A stretch of DNA of 64,000 nucleotides from Paraburkholderia caffeinitolerans (GTDB lineage Bacteria; Pseudomonadota; Gammaproteobacteria; Burkholderiales; Burkholderiaceae), in the NCBI RefSeq assembly GCF_902859945.1, contig NZ_CADIKL010000005.1, positions 1 to 64,000 of the forward strand, read 5' to 3'. Within the stretch, counting starts at the first letter, position 1. Every line of letters begins with the position of its first letter. Both the position numbers and the translations under genes were made by a program. The notes beneath the pieces were generated by a model. It was not told the DNA's origin. It saw nothing but the letters and a program-made list of their open reading frames with translations, and did not search any database. Shown piece after piece: positions 46,419-54,026 of the stretch.

Positions 46419-47738
46419 TTATTTCGACGTCTGCGGCGCCATATAGCGCGCCCACGCACGGAACTGGTTGCGCATCGAGATCTCGCTCGTGCCGTTGACG
46501 GTAAGGTCGCGCGCTTCGCTTTCGTCGGCGCGATAGTCGCGATGCAGGCTCACCCATGCGTTGCCGTTCGCGGCGAGTCCCTCCTGGATCGCGCGGTACG
46601 CGTGCAGGTCGTCGTGGCCCACCACCGACATCGGCGAGTTGATGAGGCGCGAATACGTGAGCGTGCGTTGCAGCAGCACCTCGGGCGCGCCCTTGAGGCG
46701 GAAGGTCCACGATTCGATCACCGTCTTGTCCGGCGCGATCGGGCGCACCACGCGGATCGCCTGGATCGCGCCCTTGATCGTGAGGCTGGGGTAGTAGACC
46801 GTGTTGTGGCGCGCGGTGCCGAGTACCTGCTTCGCCTTTTCCTCGCCCCAGGCCGCGGCGAGCTGCTGCTCGTACTCGGGCAGAGCCGCGTAGCTCGAAT
46901 GGATCGAGAAGTTCACGCCTGTGTAGCTGTGGCCGTTCTCGAACACGCGCACGCCCATGCCGTCGAAGAACGCGTAGTCGGATACGAACGGCACGAACTG
47001 CTCGATGGCCATGGGCTTGGGCTCCTCGGCGCTCTTGCCGTCCCAGAGCTTTTTCGCTGTGCCCGCCGATGACTCGTGCGCCACCATCGGGTGCATCGTG
47101 TCGTTGAGGTTCTCGACGAACATCTTCCAGTTGCAGTTGTGCACGTAGCGCAGGCAGCCCCCCGCAACTTCCAGCTCGCCTTCGGGCGAGCGGTCGGCCA
47201 TGTTGTCGATGGACGAGAGCGAGTCGCCGAAATAGTCGCTGAACGACGGGCCTTCTTCGGATAGGCGCACGAACACGAAGCCGCGATACGTCTCTACGTT
47301 GGCCGCGGCGCTCAGGCCTTGTCCCGAGGGGCATTCGCTCATGCGCGTGCCTTCGTAGCCGTTTTTCAGCGGGATCGCGAGCGGCTTGCCGTCGGTCTTG
47401 TAGGTCCATGCATGGTAAGGACAGCGGAAGAACTTGCCGGTGTTGCCGGTGGGCGCGCTCACGAGCTTCGCGCCCTTGTGGGCGCAGCGGTTCTTCAGCA
47501 CGCGCACGCTGCCGTCGGCCTGGCGCACCATCACGAGCGGCTCTTTTGCGATGTCGACGGTGAGGTAGTCGCCGGTGTTGGGCACCTGGCTCGTGTGGCC
47601 GAGATAGACCCAGGTGCGGTGAAAGAGCCGCTCCATTTCGAGGTCGAACACTTCCTGATCCAGATACACGTCGCGGTGGACCTGGTCCGGTTCGACGAGC
47701 GCGGCGAGCGCTGCGGCGTCTTCGCGATAGCGGGGCAT
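46419..47738 (-). CDS. aromatic-ring-hydroxylating dioxygenase subunit alpha (Rieske oxygenase)
   Basis: This 439-residue catalytic subunit inserts O2 into an aromatic ring or oxidises a related substrate. The Rieske [2Fe-2S] ligands are Cys85, His87, Cys106 and His109. The mononuclear iron site has Asp213, His216 and His221 in ENLNDTMHPMVAHESS. The N-terminal half resembles benzoate/anthranilate-type alpha chains (VHRDVYLDQEVFDLEMERLF, TWVYLGHTSQVPNTGDYLTV). The specific substrate is not evident. ATG 47738 follows a good ribosome-binding site (GGAGC); upstream in-frame sequence overlaps the reductase gene. Confidence 0.95.
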   Translation of the reverse strand: MPRYREDAAALAALVEPDQVHRDVYLDQEVFDLEMERLFHRTWVYLGHTSQVPNTGDYLTVDIAKEPLVMVRQADGSVRVLKNRCAHKGAKLVSAPTGNTGKFFRCPYHAWTYKTDGKPLAIPLKNGYEGTRMSECPSGQGLSAAANVETYRGFVFVRLSEEGPSFSDYFGDSLSSIDNMADRSPEGELEVAGGCLRYVHNCNWKMFVENLNDTMHPMVAHESSAGTAKKLWDGKSAEEPKPMAIEQFVPFVSDYAFFDGMGVRVFENGHSYTGVNFSIHSSYAALPEYEQQLAAAWGEEKAKQVLGTARHNTVYYPSLTIKGAIQAIRVVRPIAPDKTVIESWTFRLKGAPEVLLQRTLTYSRLINSPMSVVGHDDLHAYRAIQEGLAANGNAWVSLHRDYRADESEARDLTVNGTSEISMRNQFRAWARYMAPQTSK

Positions 47739-47763
47739 GGCGGGCTCCTTGGCTGGGGCGTGA

Positions 47764-47799
47764 TGCGTTTTGTGGTGCGTTTTGTAGTGCGTCTTGATG
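47764..47799 (-). repeat. three tandem 12-bp repeats between reductase and alpha genes
   Basis: Read on the plus strand the units are TGCGTTTTGTGG, TGCGTTTTGTAG and TGCGTCTTGATG, filling most of the 62-base gap and ending 25 bases from the alpha ATG. Confidence 0.9.
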
Positions 47800-47800
47800 T

Positions 47801-48799
47801 TTAGGCGTCGATGATGAGGCGGCCCGCGCGGGCGCGCGACACGCAGATATGCATCACCTTGCCCGAGCACTTTTCCGCTTCGCTCAGGCAGTAATCGCGG
47901 TGATCGACTGCGCCTTCGATCACGCCCACCTGGCACACGCCGCATTCGCCGCGCTTGCAGTCGTAGAGCGGATCGAGCCCGGCGTCGAGCATGGCGTCGA
48001 GGATCGTCTGCGCGGGGGCCACGGTTAGCGTCATGCCGCTCTGGCGCAGTTCGACTTCGAATGCGGCATCGCCGGCATGGGGCGCGGCTGCTGTGAACAG
48101 TTCGGAGCGGATGCGCTCGCGCGGCCAGCCGCGCTCGGCAGCGAGCGCGATGACTGCGTCGATCAGGCCTTGCGGGCCGCACACATAGAGCGGCTGGCCC
48201 GGCGTGAGCGTGGCGAACAGGCGCGCGAGGTCGAAGCGCTTGGCTTCGCTGGCTTCGTCGTCGCCATAGAGATGCAGGTGCTCGCCCGCGAGCGCGCGCA
48301 GTGCGTCGACGAAGGCGAGTTGCGCGATCGAGCGCCCCGTGTAGTGCAAGGTGTAGCGGCAGTCGCGCGCGGCGAGCGTGGCGGCCATCGAGGCGATCGG
48401 CGTGATGCCGATGCCGCCCGCGATCAGCACGGCGTCGGCGGTGGCGGCGTCGAGCGCGAAGGCGTTGACGGGCGCTGCGATGCGCAGCGTGGCGCCGGCG
48501 CGCACCTGGGTGTGCATCCACAGCGAGCCGCCCGCGCCCGAGTCTTCGCGGCGCACGGCGATCAGGTAGTGATCGGGCGCGTGTTCGCTTGCGGTGCAGG
48601 CTTCGGATGCGAGATTGATGAGCGAATAGGCGCGCCAGTCGCCGCCACCCACTTGCACGCGGATATGCGCGCCCGCCGTGAAGCCGGGCAGCGCCCGGCC
48701 ATCGGGCGCGCGCAGGCGAAACGCGGTGACGTGCGACGTAAGCGGTTCGATGGTTTCGACGACGACGTCGAAGGCATCGGTGACGGGCGCGGTGCTCAT
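47801..48799 (-). CDS. PDR/VanB-type oxidoreductase (oxygenase reductase component)
   Basis: This 332-residue electron-transfer protein has the domain order flavin, NAD, [2Fe-2S], as in phthalate dioxygenase reductase and vanillate demethylase VanB. The flavin motif RAYS is at 56-59, the NAD loop GGIGITP at 128-134, and the cluster ligands are Cys281, Cys286, Cys289 and Cys319 in a C-terminal plant-type ferredoxin domain. It would pass electrons from NADH to the Rieske centre of the alpha subunit. Combining this reductase type with an alpha/beta benzoate-like oxygenase is a mixed architecture. It is the first gene of the operon. Confidence 0.94.
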   Translation of the reverse strand: MSTAPVTDAFDVVVETIEPLTSHVTAFRLRAPDGRALPGFTAGAHIRVQVGGGDWRAYSLINLASEACTASEHAPDHYLIAVRREDSGAGGSLWMHTQVRAGATLRIAAPVNAFALDAATADAVLIAGGIGITPIASMAATLAARDCRYTLHYTGRSIAQLAFVDALRALAGEHLHLYGDDEASEAKRFDLARLFATLTPGQPLYVCGPQGLIDAVIALAAERGWPRERIRSELFTAAAPHAGDAAFEVELRQSGMTLTVAPAQTILDAMLDAGLDPLYDCKRGECGVCQVGVIEGAVDHRDYCLSEAEKCSGKVMHICVSRARAGRLIIDA

Positions 48800-48912
48800 T
48801 GCGAGGCTCCTTGTGCTGCGATGGGGGCGCTGCCTGTTGCGATCAGGCGTCGATCAGCAGGATTGACGCGCTGCGAAGGGGATCTGCGCGTAAACCCTTT
48901 AGATTCGAAAAT

Positions 48913-48960
48913 ATGAAAATTCATGTGTTTTATTGGATAATGAAAAAAACCGGCTGTCAA
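48913..48960 (-). promoter_or_regulatory. promoter and operator for the oxygenase operon
   Basis: On the minus strand a perfect -35 TTGACA (48960-48955), a 17-base spacer and TCCAAT (48937-48932, 4 of 6 to -10) are aligned. The predicted start is near 48925. The palindrome ATGAA-AA-TTCAT (48913-48924) lies right at or after it, where a repressor would block. The AT-rich patch is exceptional for this region. Confidence 0.65.
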
Positions 48961-49074
48961 GGCGGGTGCTCCCGAGGCCGAGGCCGGGGCGGTGCGAATC
49001 GTCGTACGAGAGGAGTCGAGGCAAGATGAACACGGACAGGACACGCGTGGCGGCATGCCGTGCGAGGAGGGGAC

Positions 49075-50244
49075 ATGGAATCTGATTTCGGCGGCGCTGC
49101 CGTTGTTTGCGGCGTCGAGGTGCCGTATCGGCGCCAGGCGCCGGAGTACACGACCGGCGATTTGCTTGCCCAGGCGTTCGCGCTGGCGCTCGAGCAATCG
49201 GGGTTCGATGCGCGCGAGGTGGATGGCCTTGGCGTGGCGTCGTTCACGCTCGCGCCCGATCATGCGATCGACATGGCCTGGCGGCTGGGCATCAGCCCAC
49301 GCTGGTGCATGGACGACTGCCACGGCGGCGCGAGCGCGATCAACCTGCTGCAGCACGCGATCCGCGCGGTGCAGCACGGCGACGCCTCGGTGATCGTGCT
49401 GCTTTCCGGCGACCGCTTCGAGGCCGCCGATTTCCGGCAACTGGTCGAGCACTACAACCTCACGACGCGCACCTACCTGCGGCCGCTCGAAAACGGCGGG
49501 CCGAACAGCCTGTTCTCGATGCTCACGCAGCGCCATGCGCGCCGCTACGGGCTGGACGCGCGTGATTACGGCGCCTTGTGCGTGGCGCAGCGCGAGTGGG
49601 CCGCGCTCAATCCGGGCGCGGTGTACCGCGCACCGCTCACGCTCGACGAGTATCTCGCCGCGCCGCGCGTGGCCGACCCGCTCGGGCGCTTCGACTGCGT
49701 GCCCGTGGTGTGCGGGGCGAACGCCGTCGTGGTGGCGCGCGCGGATCTCGTGAAAACGCAGGCCGAACACGCGCCTGAGCCGCTTCATGTGCGCGCCTTG
49801 CAATGCCGCTACAACCCCGATCATCAGACGGGCGACGGCCTGGAGACGGGCCTCGCCGCGCTCGCCAGCGCGCTCTGGGCGCAGGCGGCCGTTACGTCGG
49901 CCGACATCGACGTGATCTCGGTCTACGACGACTACCCGGTGATGACGCTGATCCAGCTCGCCGATCTCGGCTACGCACCCGGCGGCGATTTGCGCGCGCT
50001 GATCGCGCGCATCGCGTCGCGCGAGTTGGCGGTGAACACCTCGGGCGGGCAGCTATCGGCGGGGCAGGCGGGCGCGGCAGGCGGCATGCATGGGCTCGTC
50101 GAAGCGATCCGGCAGCTCCAGGGCCTGGCCGGCGCGCGCCAGGTGCGCGAGGCGCGGCTCGCGCTCGTGAGCGGCTACGGCATGGTGCAGTATCGCTACG
50201 GCATGTGTGCGAATGCCGTAGTGCTCGAAAGGAGGCCGGCATGA
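49075..50244 (+). CDS. thiolase-family (lipid-transfer-protein type) protein
   Basis: This 389-residue thiolase-fold protein resembles SCP2/Ltp-type members. SPRWCMDDCHGGASAI places Cys82 where the thiolase nucleophile usually sits. ALQCRYNPDHQTGDGLETG, AVNTSGGQLSAGQAGAAGG and LVSGYGMVQYRYGMCANAVV follow. The gene is translationally coupled to a DUF35 gene. Thiolase-like Ltp plus DUF35 pairs are known as acyl-CoA retro-aldolases in steroid side-chain degradation, and some act as thiolases. With the ligase and oxygenase across the promoter it most likely cleaves a C-C bond in a CoA-linked intermediate. The start was set by GGAGGGG just upstream of the ATG. Confidence 0.85.
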   Translation: MESDFGGAAVVCGVEVPYRRQAPEYTTGDLLAQAFALALEQSGFDAREVDGLGVASFTLAPDHAIDMAWRLGISPRWCMDDCHGGASAINLLQHAIRAVQHGDASVIVLLSGDRFEAADFRQLVEHYNLTTRTYLRPLENGGPNSLFSMLTQRHARRYGLDARDYGALCVAQREWAALNPGAVYRAPLTLDEYLAAPRVADPLGRFDCVPVVCGANAVVVARADLVKTQAEHAPEPLHVRALQCRYNPDHQTGDGLETGLAALASALWAQAAVTSADIDVISVYDDYPVMTLIQLADLGYAPGGDLRALIARIASRELAVNTSGGQLSAGQAGAAGGMHGLVEAIRQLQGLAGARQVREARLALVSGYGMVQYRYGMCANAVVLERRPA

Positions 50245-50552
50245 GCGAAACCGTTCTGATGATCCAGCGCTGCAACGCATGCGGGGAAGCGGTGTTTCCG
50301 GCGCGCTACCGCTGCCCGCGCTGCGGCGCGGCGGACTCGGCGAGCGAGGCCGCAGCCGGCGGCGCGGTGGAGGAAAGCACTGTTGTGCGGCATCGCGTGG
50401 GGGCGCAGGGCGGAGGCGATGTGTACCTCGCCAGCGTGCGCGCCGAAGCGGGGCCAGTGGTGATCGCGCGCAGCGACACGGCGCTGCGCGAGGGCGAAGC
50501 GGTGGCGCTTGTCATCGATACGGACATGCGGGTGTGGGCGCGAAAACGTTAG
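50241..50552 (+). CDS. DUF35 zinc-ribbon/OB-fold protein, partner of thiolase
   Basis: This 103-residue protein has an N-terminal zinc ribbon with two CxxC pairs (CNACG and CPRCG) and a C-terminal OB-fold (DVYLASVRAEAGPVVIARSD, VALVIDTDMRVWARK). DUF35 proteins bind acyl-CoA and form complexes with Ltp-type thiolases. Its ATG overlaps the thiolase stop as ATGA and has GGAGG upstream, so the pair is made together. Confidence 0.9.
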   Translation: MSETVLMIQRCNACGEAVFPARYRCPRCGAADSASEAAAGGAVEESTVVRHRVGAQGGGDVYLASVRAEAGPVVIARSDTALREGEAVALVIDTDMRVWARKR

Positions 50553-50686
50553 CAGGCCACCGCTAGCACGGCGCGGTAAGGGCGCAAGCGACGCGCGCGT
50601 TGCCTGCGCCGCCATGCGAAAATGGCCGTTTCCCCGGCAGGACTCCATGCGCCTTGCCGCCACCGTTTTCGCAACAATAGAACCGT

Positions 50687-51097
50687 ATGACCGATCCAGC
50701 CGACGAAGCGCCGCAGCAACCCACGGCCTTCGAACTCGTCGGCGGCGAGGCGCGCGTGCGCGAGCTCGTCGACCGTTTTTATGACCTGATGGACCTCGAG
50801 CCCGAGTTTGCTGGCATCCGCGCGATGCACCCGCAGACGCTGGACGGCTCGCGCGACAAACTGTTCTGGTTCCTGTGCGGCTGGCTCGGCGGCCCGGACC
50901 ACTACATCGAGCGCTTCGGCCATCCGCGCCTGCGCGCGCGCCATCTGCCGTTCGCCATCGCCTCGTCCGAGCGCGACCAGTGGCTGCGCTGCATGGCCTG
51001 GGCGATGGAGGATGTCGGGCTGTCCGAGGCGCTGCGCGAGCGTCTGCTGCATTCGTTTTTCGATACTGCCGACTGGATGCGCAATCATCCGGGCTGA
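50687..51097 (+). CDS. group II truncated haemoglobin
   Basis: This 136-residue globin has the group II pattern: FELVGGEARVRELVDRFYDL at the start, FWFLCGWLGGPDHYIERFG, then GHPRLRARHLPFAI with the haem-ligand His, and QWLRCMAWAMEDVGLSEALR. Group II proteins bind O2 and NO and may protect against nitrosative stress or act in electron transfer. It appears to be transcribed with its own promoter, with the next gene 138 bases downstream. Confidence 0.95.
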   Translation: MTDPADEAPQQPTAFELVGGEARVRELVDRFYDLMDLEPEFAGIRAMHPQTLDGSRDKLFWFLCGWLGGPDHYIERFGHPRLRARHLPFAIASSERDQWLRCMAWAMEDVGLSEALRERLLHSFFDTADWMRNHPG

Positions 51098-51235
51098 AGT
51101 CGGTTCTGACAGCCGACCGTCCCGGCGTGCGCGCCAGTACAGTCCGGCTGTGCCGCGCGTGCAGCCTGTATTTCGGCCCGGAGCTCGGGCCGCCATAATG
51201 CAGGATTCGGCATCAAAACGAGGCCATTGATCCCC

Positions 51236-51979
51236 ATGACAACACCTCCCACCCGCGCGCTCTTTCGCGAAGACGCGTATCTCACGCAGTGCGACGCCAC
51301 CGTGATTGCCGTCGGCGACGATGGCGTGCGGCTCGACCAGACCGTGTTCTATCCGCTCGGCGGCGGCCAGGCCGGCGACACCGGCGCGCTCGTGCTTGCC
51401 GACGGCACGCGCATCGAGATCGCCGACACGCGCAAGGCCAAATTCGAAGGCGCGACACCCGACGACGCACTGCACGTCCCCGCACCGGGCCAAGAGGCGC
51501 TGCTCGCGCGCCTTGCCGCCGGCGAGCGCGTGCGCGCGGAAATCGATTGGGCGCGCCGGCATCGGCATATGCGGCTGCATACGGCGAGCCATCTGATGTG
51601 CGCAGTGCTGCCCTATGCAGTGGACGGCTGCAGCATCACGACCGACTACGCGCGCCTTGACTTCGCGACCGTCGAGCCGATCGAACGCGAGATGGTTGAG
51701 GCACGCCTCGCCGAACTGGTGGCCGGGGCGCATCCCGTGGCCACCGAATGGATCACCGACGAGCAAATGCAGCAGCGCCCCGAACTCGTACGCACGATGA
51801 GCGTGAAGCCGCCGATGGGGCTTGGACGCGCGCGTCTGCTGCGCATCGAGAACGTCGACCTGCAGCCTTGCGGCGGCACGCACGTGCGCAATACCGAAGA
51901 GATCGGCCGCCTGCGCGTGGCGAAGCTCGAAAAGAAGAGCGCGCGCACACGCCGGCTCGTGCTGGAGCTGGCCGAATGA
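51236..51979 (+). CDS. alanyl-tRNA editing protein AlaX
   Basis: This 247-residue free-standing editing domain hydrolyses mischarged Ser-tRNA(Ala) (or Gly-tRNA(Ala)). The zinc ligands are in RLHTASHLM (HxxxH) and QPCGGTHV (CxxxH), both intact. The N-terminal beta-barrel has LDQTVFYPLGGGQAGDTG, as in longer AlaX proteins. ATG 51236 is preferred over an in-frame TTG at 51227, since GAGG lies 12 bases before the ATG but only 3 from the TTG. It is followed by a 4-base ATGA overlap with the DUF924 gene. Confidence 0.93.
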   Translation: MTTPPTRALFREDAYLTQCDATVIAVGDDGVRLDQTVFYPLGGGQAGDTGALVLADGTRIEIADTRKAKFEGATPDDALHVPAPGQEALLARLAAGERVRAEIDWARRHRHMRLHTASHLMCAVLPYAVDGCSITTDYARLDFATVEPIEREMVEARLAELVAGAHPVATEWITDEQMQQRPELVRTMSVKPPMGLGRARLLRIENVDLQPCGGTHVRNTEEIGRLRVAKLEKKSARTRRLVLELAE

Positions 51980-52596
51980 GCGCCGCGCCCGATGCCGCTC
52001 GCACGCACGGCGGGCTCGATCCGCGCGCGCGTGAGGTGCTCGACTTCTGGTTCGGCCTGCCGGGCTCGGTGGAATTCGGCCACGAGCGCAAGATGTGGTT
52101 TCGCAAGGATGTGGCGTTCGATGCGCGGTTGCGCGAACGCTTCGGCGCGCTGCTCGATGCCGCGTGCGCGGGCGAACTCGATACGTGGTGCGCGACGCCT
52201 GAAGGCGCGCTGGCGCTCGTGATTCTGCTCGACCAGTTCTCGCGTAATTGCCATCGCGGCACGCCGCGCGCGTTTTCCTCGGACGACAAGGCGCTCGACA
52301 TTGCGCGCGCGATGGTGGAGAGCGGGGCCGATCGGCGTCTGCCGAGCCCGCAACATCGCGTGTTCGCGTATCTGCCGTTCGAGCACGCGGAATCCGCCGA
52401 GGCGCAGCGCGAATCGTTGCGGCTTTTCGGCGAGCTCGCGCAGGATCCGGAATGCAAGGGCTACTACGATTACGCGCTGCGCCACGCGGCCGTCATCGAA
52501 CGCTTCGGGCGGTTCCCGCACCGCAACGCGCAGCTCGGGCGCCCGACCACCGGCGCCGAAGCCGCGTTTCTGCTCGAGCCGGGCTCGTCGTTCTGA
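51976..52596 (+). CDS. DUF924-family protein
   Basis: This 206-residue all-helical (TPR-like) protein has the DUF924 signatures VLDFWFGLPGS, MWFRKDVAFDARLRERFG, LVILLDQFSRNCHRGTPRAF and YLPFEHAESAEAQR. Function is unknown. It starts in an ATGA overlap with alaX, so the two are coupled, which hints at a link to tRNA or translation quality control without showing one. Confidence 0.9.
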   Translation: MSAAPDAARTHGGLDPRAREVLDFWFGLPGSVEFGHERKMWFRKDVAFDARLRERFGALLDAACAGELDTWCATPEGALALVILLDQFSRNCHRGTPRAFSSDDKALDIARAMVESGADRRLPSPQHRVFAYLPFEHAESAEAQRESLRLFGELAQDPECKGYYDYALRHAAVIERFGRFPHRNAQLGRPTTGAEAAFLLEPGSSF

Positions 52597-52613
52597 CGCG
52601 CTGGGCGGGTCGC

Positions 52614-53360
52614 TCAGCGCCCGCCACTCACGTCGAGCAGGGCGCCGGTCACGTACGACGCCGCATCGCTCAACAGCCACACGATCGTTTGCGCCACTTC
52701 TTCGGCGCTGCCAGGACGCCCGAGCGGCGTTTGCGCGCCGAGCACGGCCGCGCGCTCGGGCCGGCCGCCGCTCGCATGGATTTCCGTGTCGATGAGGCCC
52801 GGGCGCACCGCATTCACGCGCACGCCCTGCGGGCCGAGTTCCTTGGCGAGACCGATCGTCATCGTGTCGATGGCGCCCTTGGACGACGCATAGTCGACGT
52901 ACTCGTTGGGCGAGCCGATGCGCGACGCAGCCGAGGACACATTCACGATCGCGCCGCCGTCGCCGCCGCGATCCTTCGACATGCGCCGGGCCGCTTCGCG
53001 CGCGCACAAGAAGGCGCCGTAGACGTTCACGTCGAACATGCGCTTGAGGCGCGCGGCGTCCATGTCGGCGACTTGCGAGCCGGGCGCGACAATGCCTGCG
53101 TTGTTCACGAGCGCATCGATGCGTCCGTACGCCGATTCGAGCGTGTCGAACATCGCGACCACATCGGCCTCGCTGGCGACGTCGCCGCGCAGCACGCGCG
53201 CGTGGCCGCCCGCGCGGCCCACTTCGGCCGCGGTTTCCTCGGCGGCCGGTTCGTTGTGCAGATAATTCACGCCCACGGTCCAGCCGTGCGCGCCGAGCAG
53301 CCGAGCGCACGCGCGGCCGATGCCGCGGCTCGCGCCTGTGATCAGAACGACTTTGCCCAT
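52614..53360 (-). CDS. SDR-family oxidoreductase (FabG-like)
   Basis: This 248-residue dehydrogenase has the full classical SDR set: TGASRGIG (residues 7-14), LVNNAGIV, catalytic Ser in VNVSSAASRIGS, YASSK, and the C-terminal YVTGALLDVSGGR. The substrate is unknown; sugar or glucose-1-dehydrogenase-like and 3-oxoacyl reductases share this look. It is convergent with the DUF924 gene with 17 bases between stops. It is 81 bases downstream of the LOG gene. Confidence 0.9.
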   Translation of the reverse strand: MGKVVLITGASRGIGRACARLLGAHGWTVGVNYLHNEPAAEETAAEVGRAGGHARVLRGDVASEADVVAMFDTLESAYGRIDALVNNAGIVAPGSQVADMDAARLKRMFDVNVYGAFLCAREAARRMSKDRGGDGGAIVNVSSAASRIGSPNEYVDYASSKGAIDTMTIGLAKELGPQGVRVNAVRPGLIDTEIHASGGRPERAAVLGAQTPLGRPGSAEEVAQTIVWLLSDAASYVTGALLDVSGGR

Positions 53361-53441
53361 CTGGGTGTCACCTCCTGTCGATGGCGCCCATGCGAAGCAT
53401 GGGGATGCACGTGCGGTGCGGATCAGCGCGGGCTCAAGGGC

Positions 53442-54026
53442 TCAGACCTTCTCGCGCTGATCGGCCCACTTATCCTTGGCGGGCGCGTGGTACTGCTGAA
53501 GCTTGCCGATCAGCGCAGCGGGGTCGCTGTCGATCTGCAGCAGATCGAAATAGGTCTGGCGCATGAAGCCTTCGCGCACGGTGTGATCGAGCAGCGCGAT
53601 GAGCGGGTCGTAGAAGTGGTCGATATTGAGCACGCCCACCGGCTTGTGGTGATAGCCGAGCTGCGCCCACGTGTAGACCTCGAACAGCTCTTCGAGCGTG
53701 CCCGCGCCGCCGGGCATCGCGACGAACGCATCGGAGAGATCGGCCATCATCTTCTTGCGCTGATGCATGTCGGGCACGACGTGCAGCTCCGTCAAGCCGT
53801 TGTGGCCGACTTCCTTGTCCACCAGAAGTTCGGGAATCACGCCGATCGCGCGGCCGCCGTGCGCCATCACGGTGTCGGCGATCACGCCCATCAGGCCCAC
53901 CTTGCCGCCGCCGTAGACGAGTGCGAGGTTCGCGTCGACGAGCGCGCGCCCGAACGCCTGCGCCGCTTCGTGATAGACCGGTCTGGCTCCCATCGAGGAG
54001 CCGCAATATACGCAGACTGCTTTCAT
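53442..54026 (-). CDS. LOG-family cytokinin riboside 5'-monophosphate phosphoribohydrolase
   Basis: This 194-residue protein has the TIGR00730/LOG pattern: VCVYCGSSMGARPVYHEAA, LVYGGGKVGLMGVIAD, the Arg/Lys of MHQRKKMM and the nucleotide-binding PGGAGTLEELFE. LOG enzymes release free bases from nucleoside monophosphates, including cytokinin ribotides; bacterial members mostly act in nucleotide housekeeping. Its ATG overlaps the stop of the tetR gene as ATGA. Confidence 0.92.
   Translation of the reverse strand: MKAVCVYCGSSMGARPVYHEAAQAFGRALVDANLALVYGGGKVGLMGVIADTVMAHGGRAIGVIPELLVDKEVGHNGLTELHVVPDMHQRKKMMADLSDAFVAMPGGAGTLEELFEVYTWAQLGYHHKPVGVLNIDHFYDPLIALLDHTVREGFMRQTYFDLLQIDSDPAALIGKLQQYHAPAKDKWADQREKV

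Noticed and set aside
46419..48799. Assigning the oxygenase as benzoate, anthranilate or salicylate dioxygenase
   Set aside because: Alpha and beta look benzoate-like in general pattern, but the reductase type, the ligase and the thiolase/DUF35 genes do not fit those operons. Substrate left open.
49051..49060. CGGCATGCCG as a second MarR site
   Set aside because: It shares half-sites with the marR palindrome but without the 3-base spacer, so the geometry differs. Short GC palindromes are common here.
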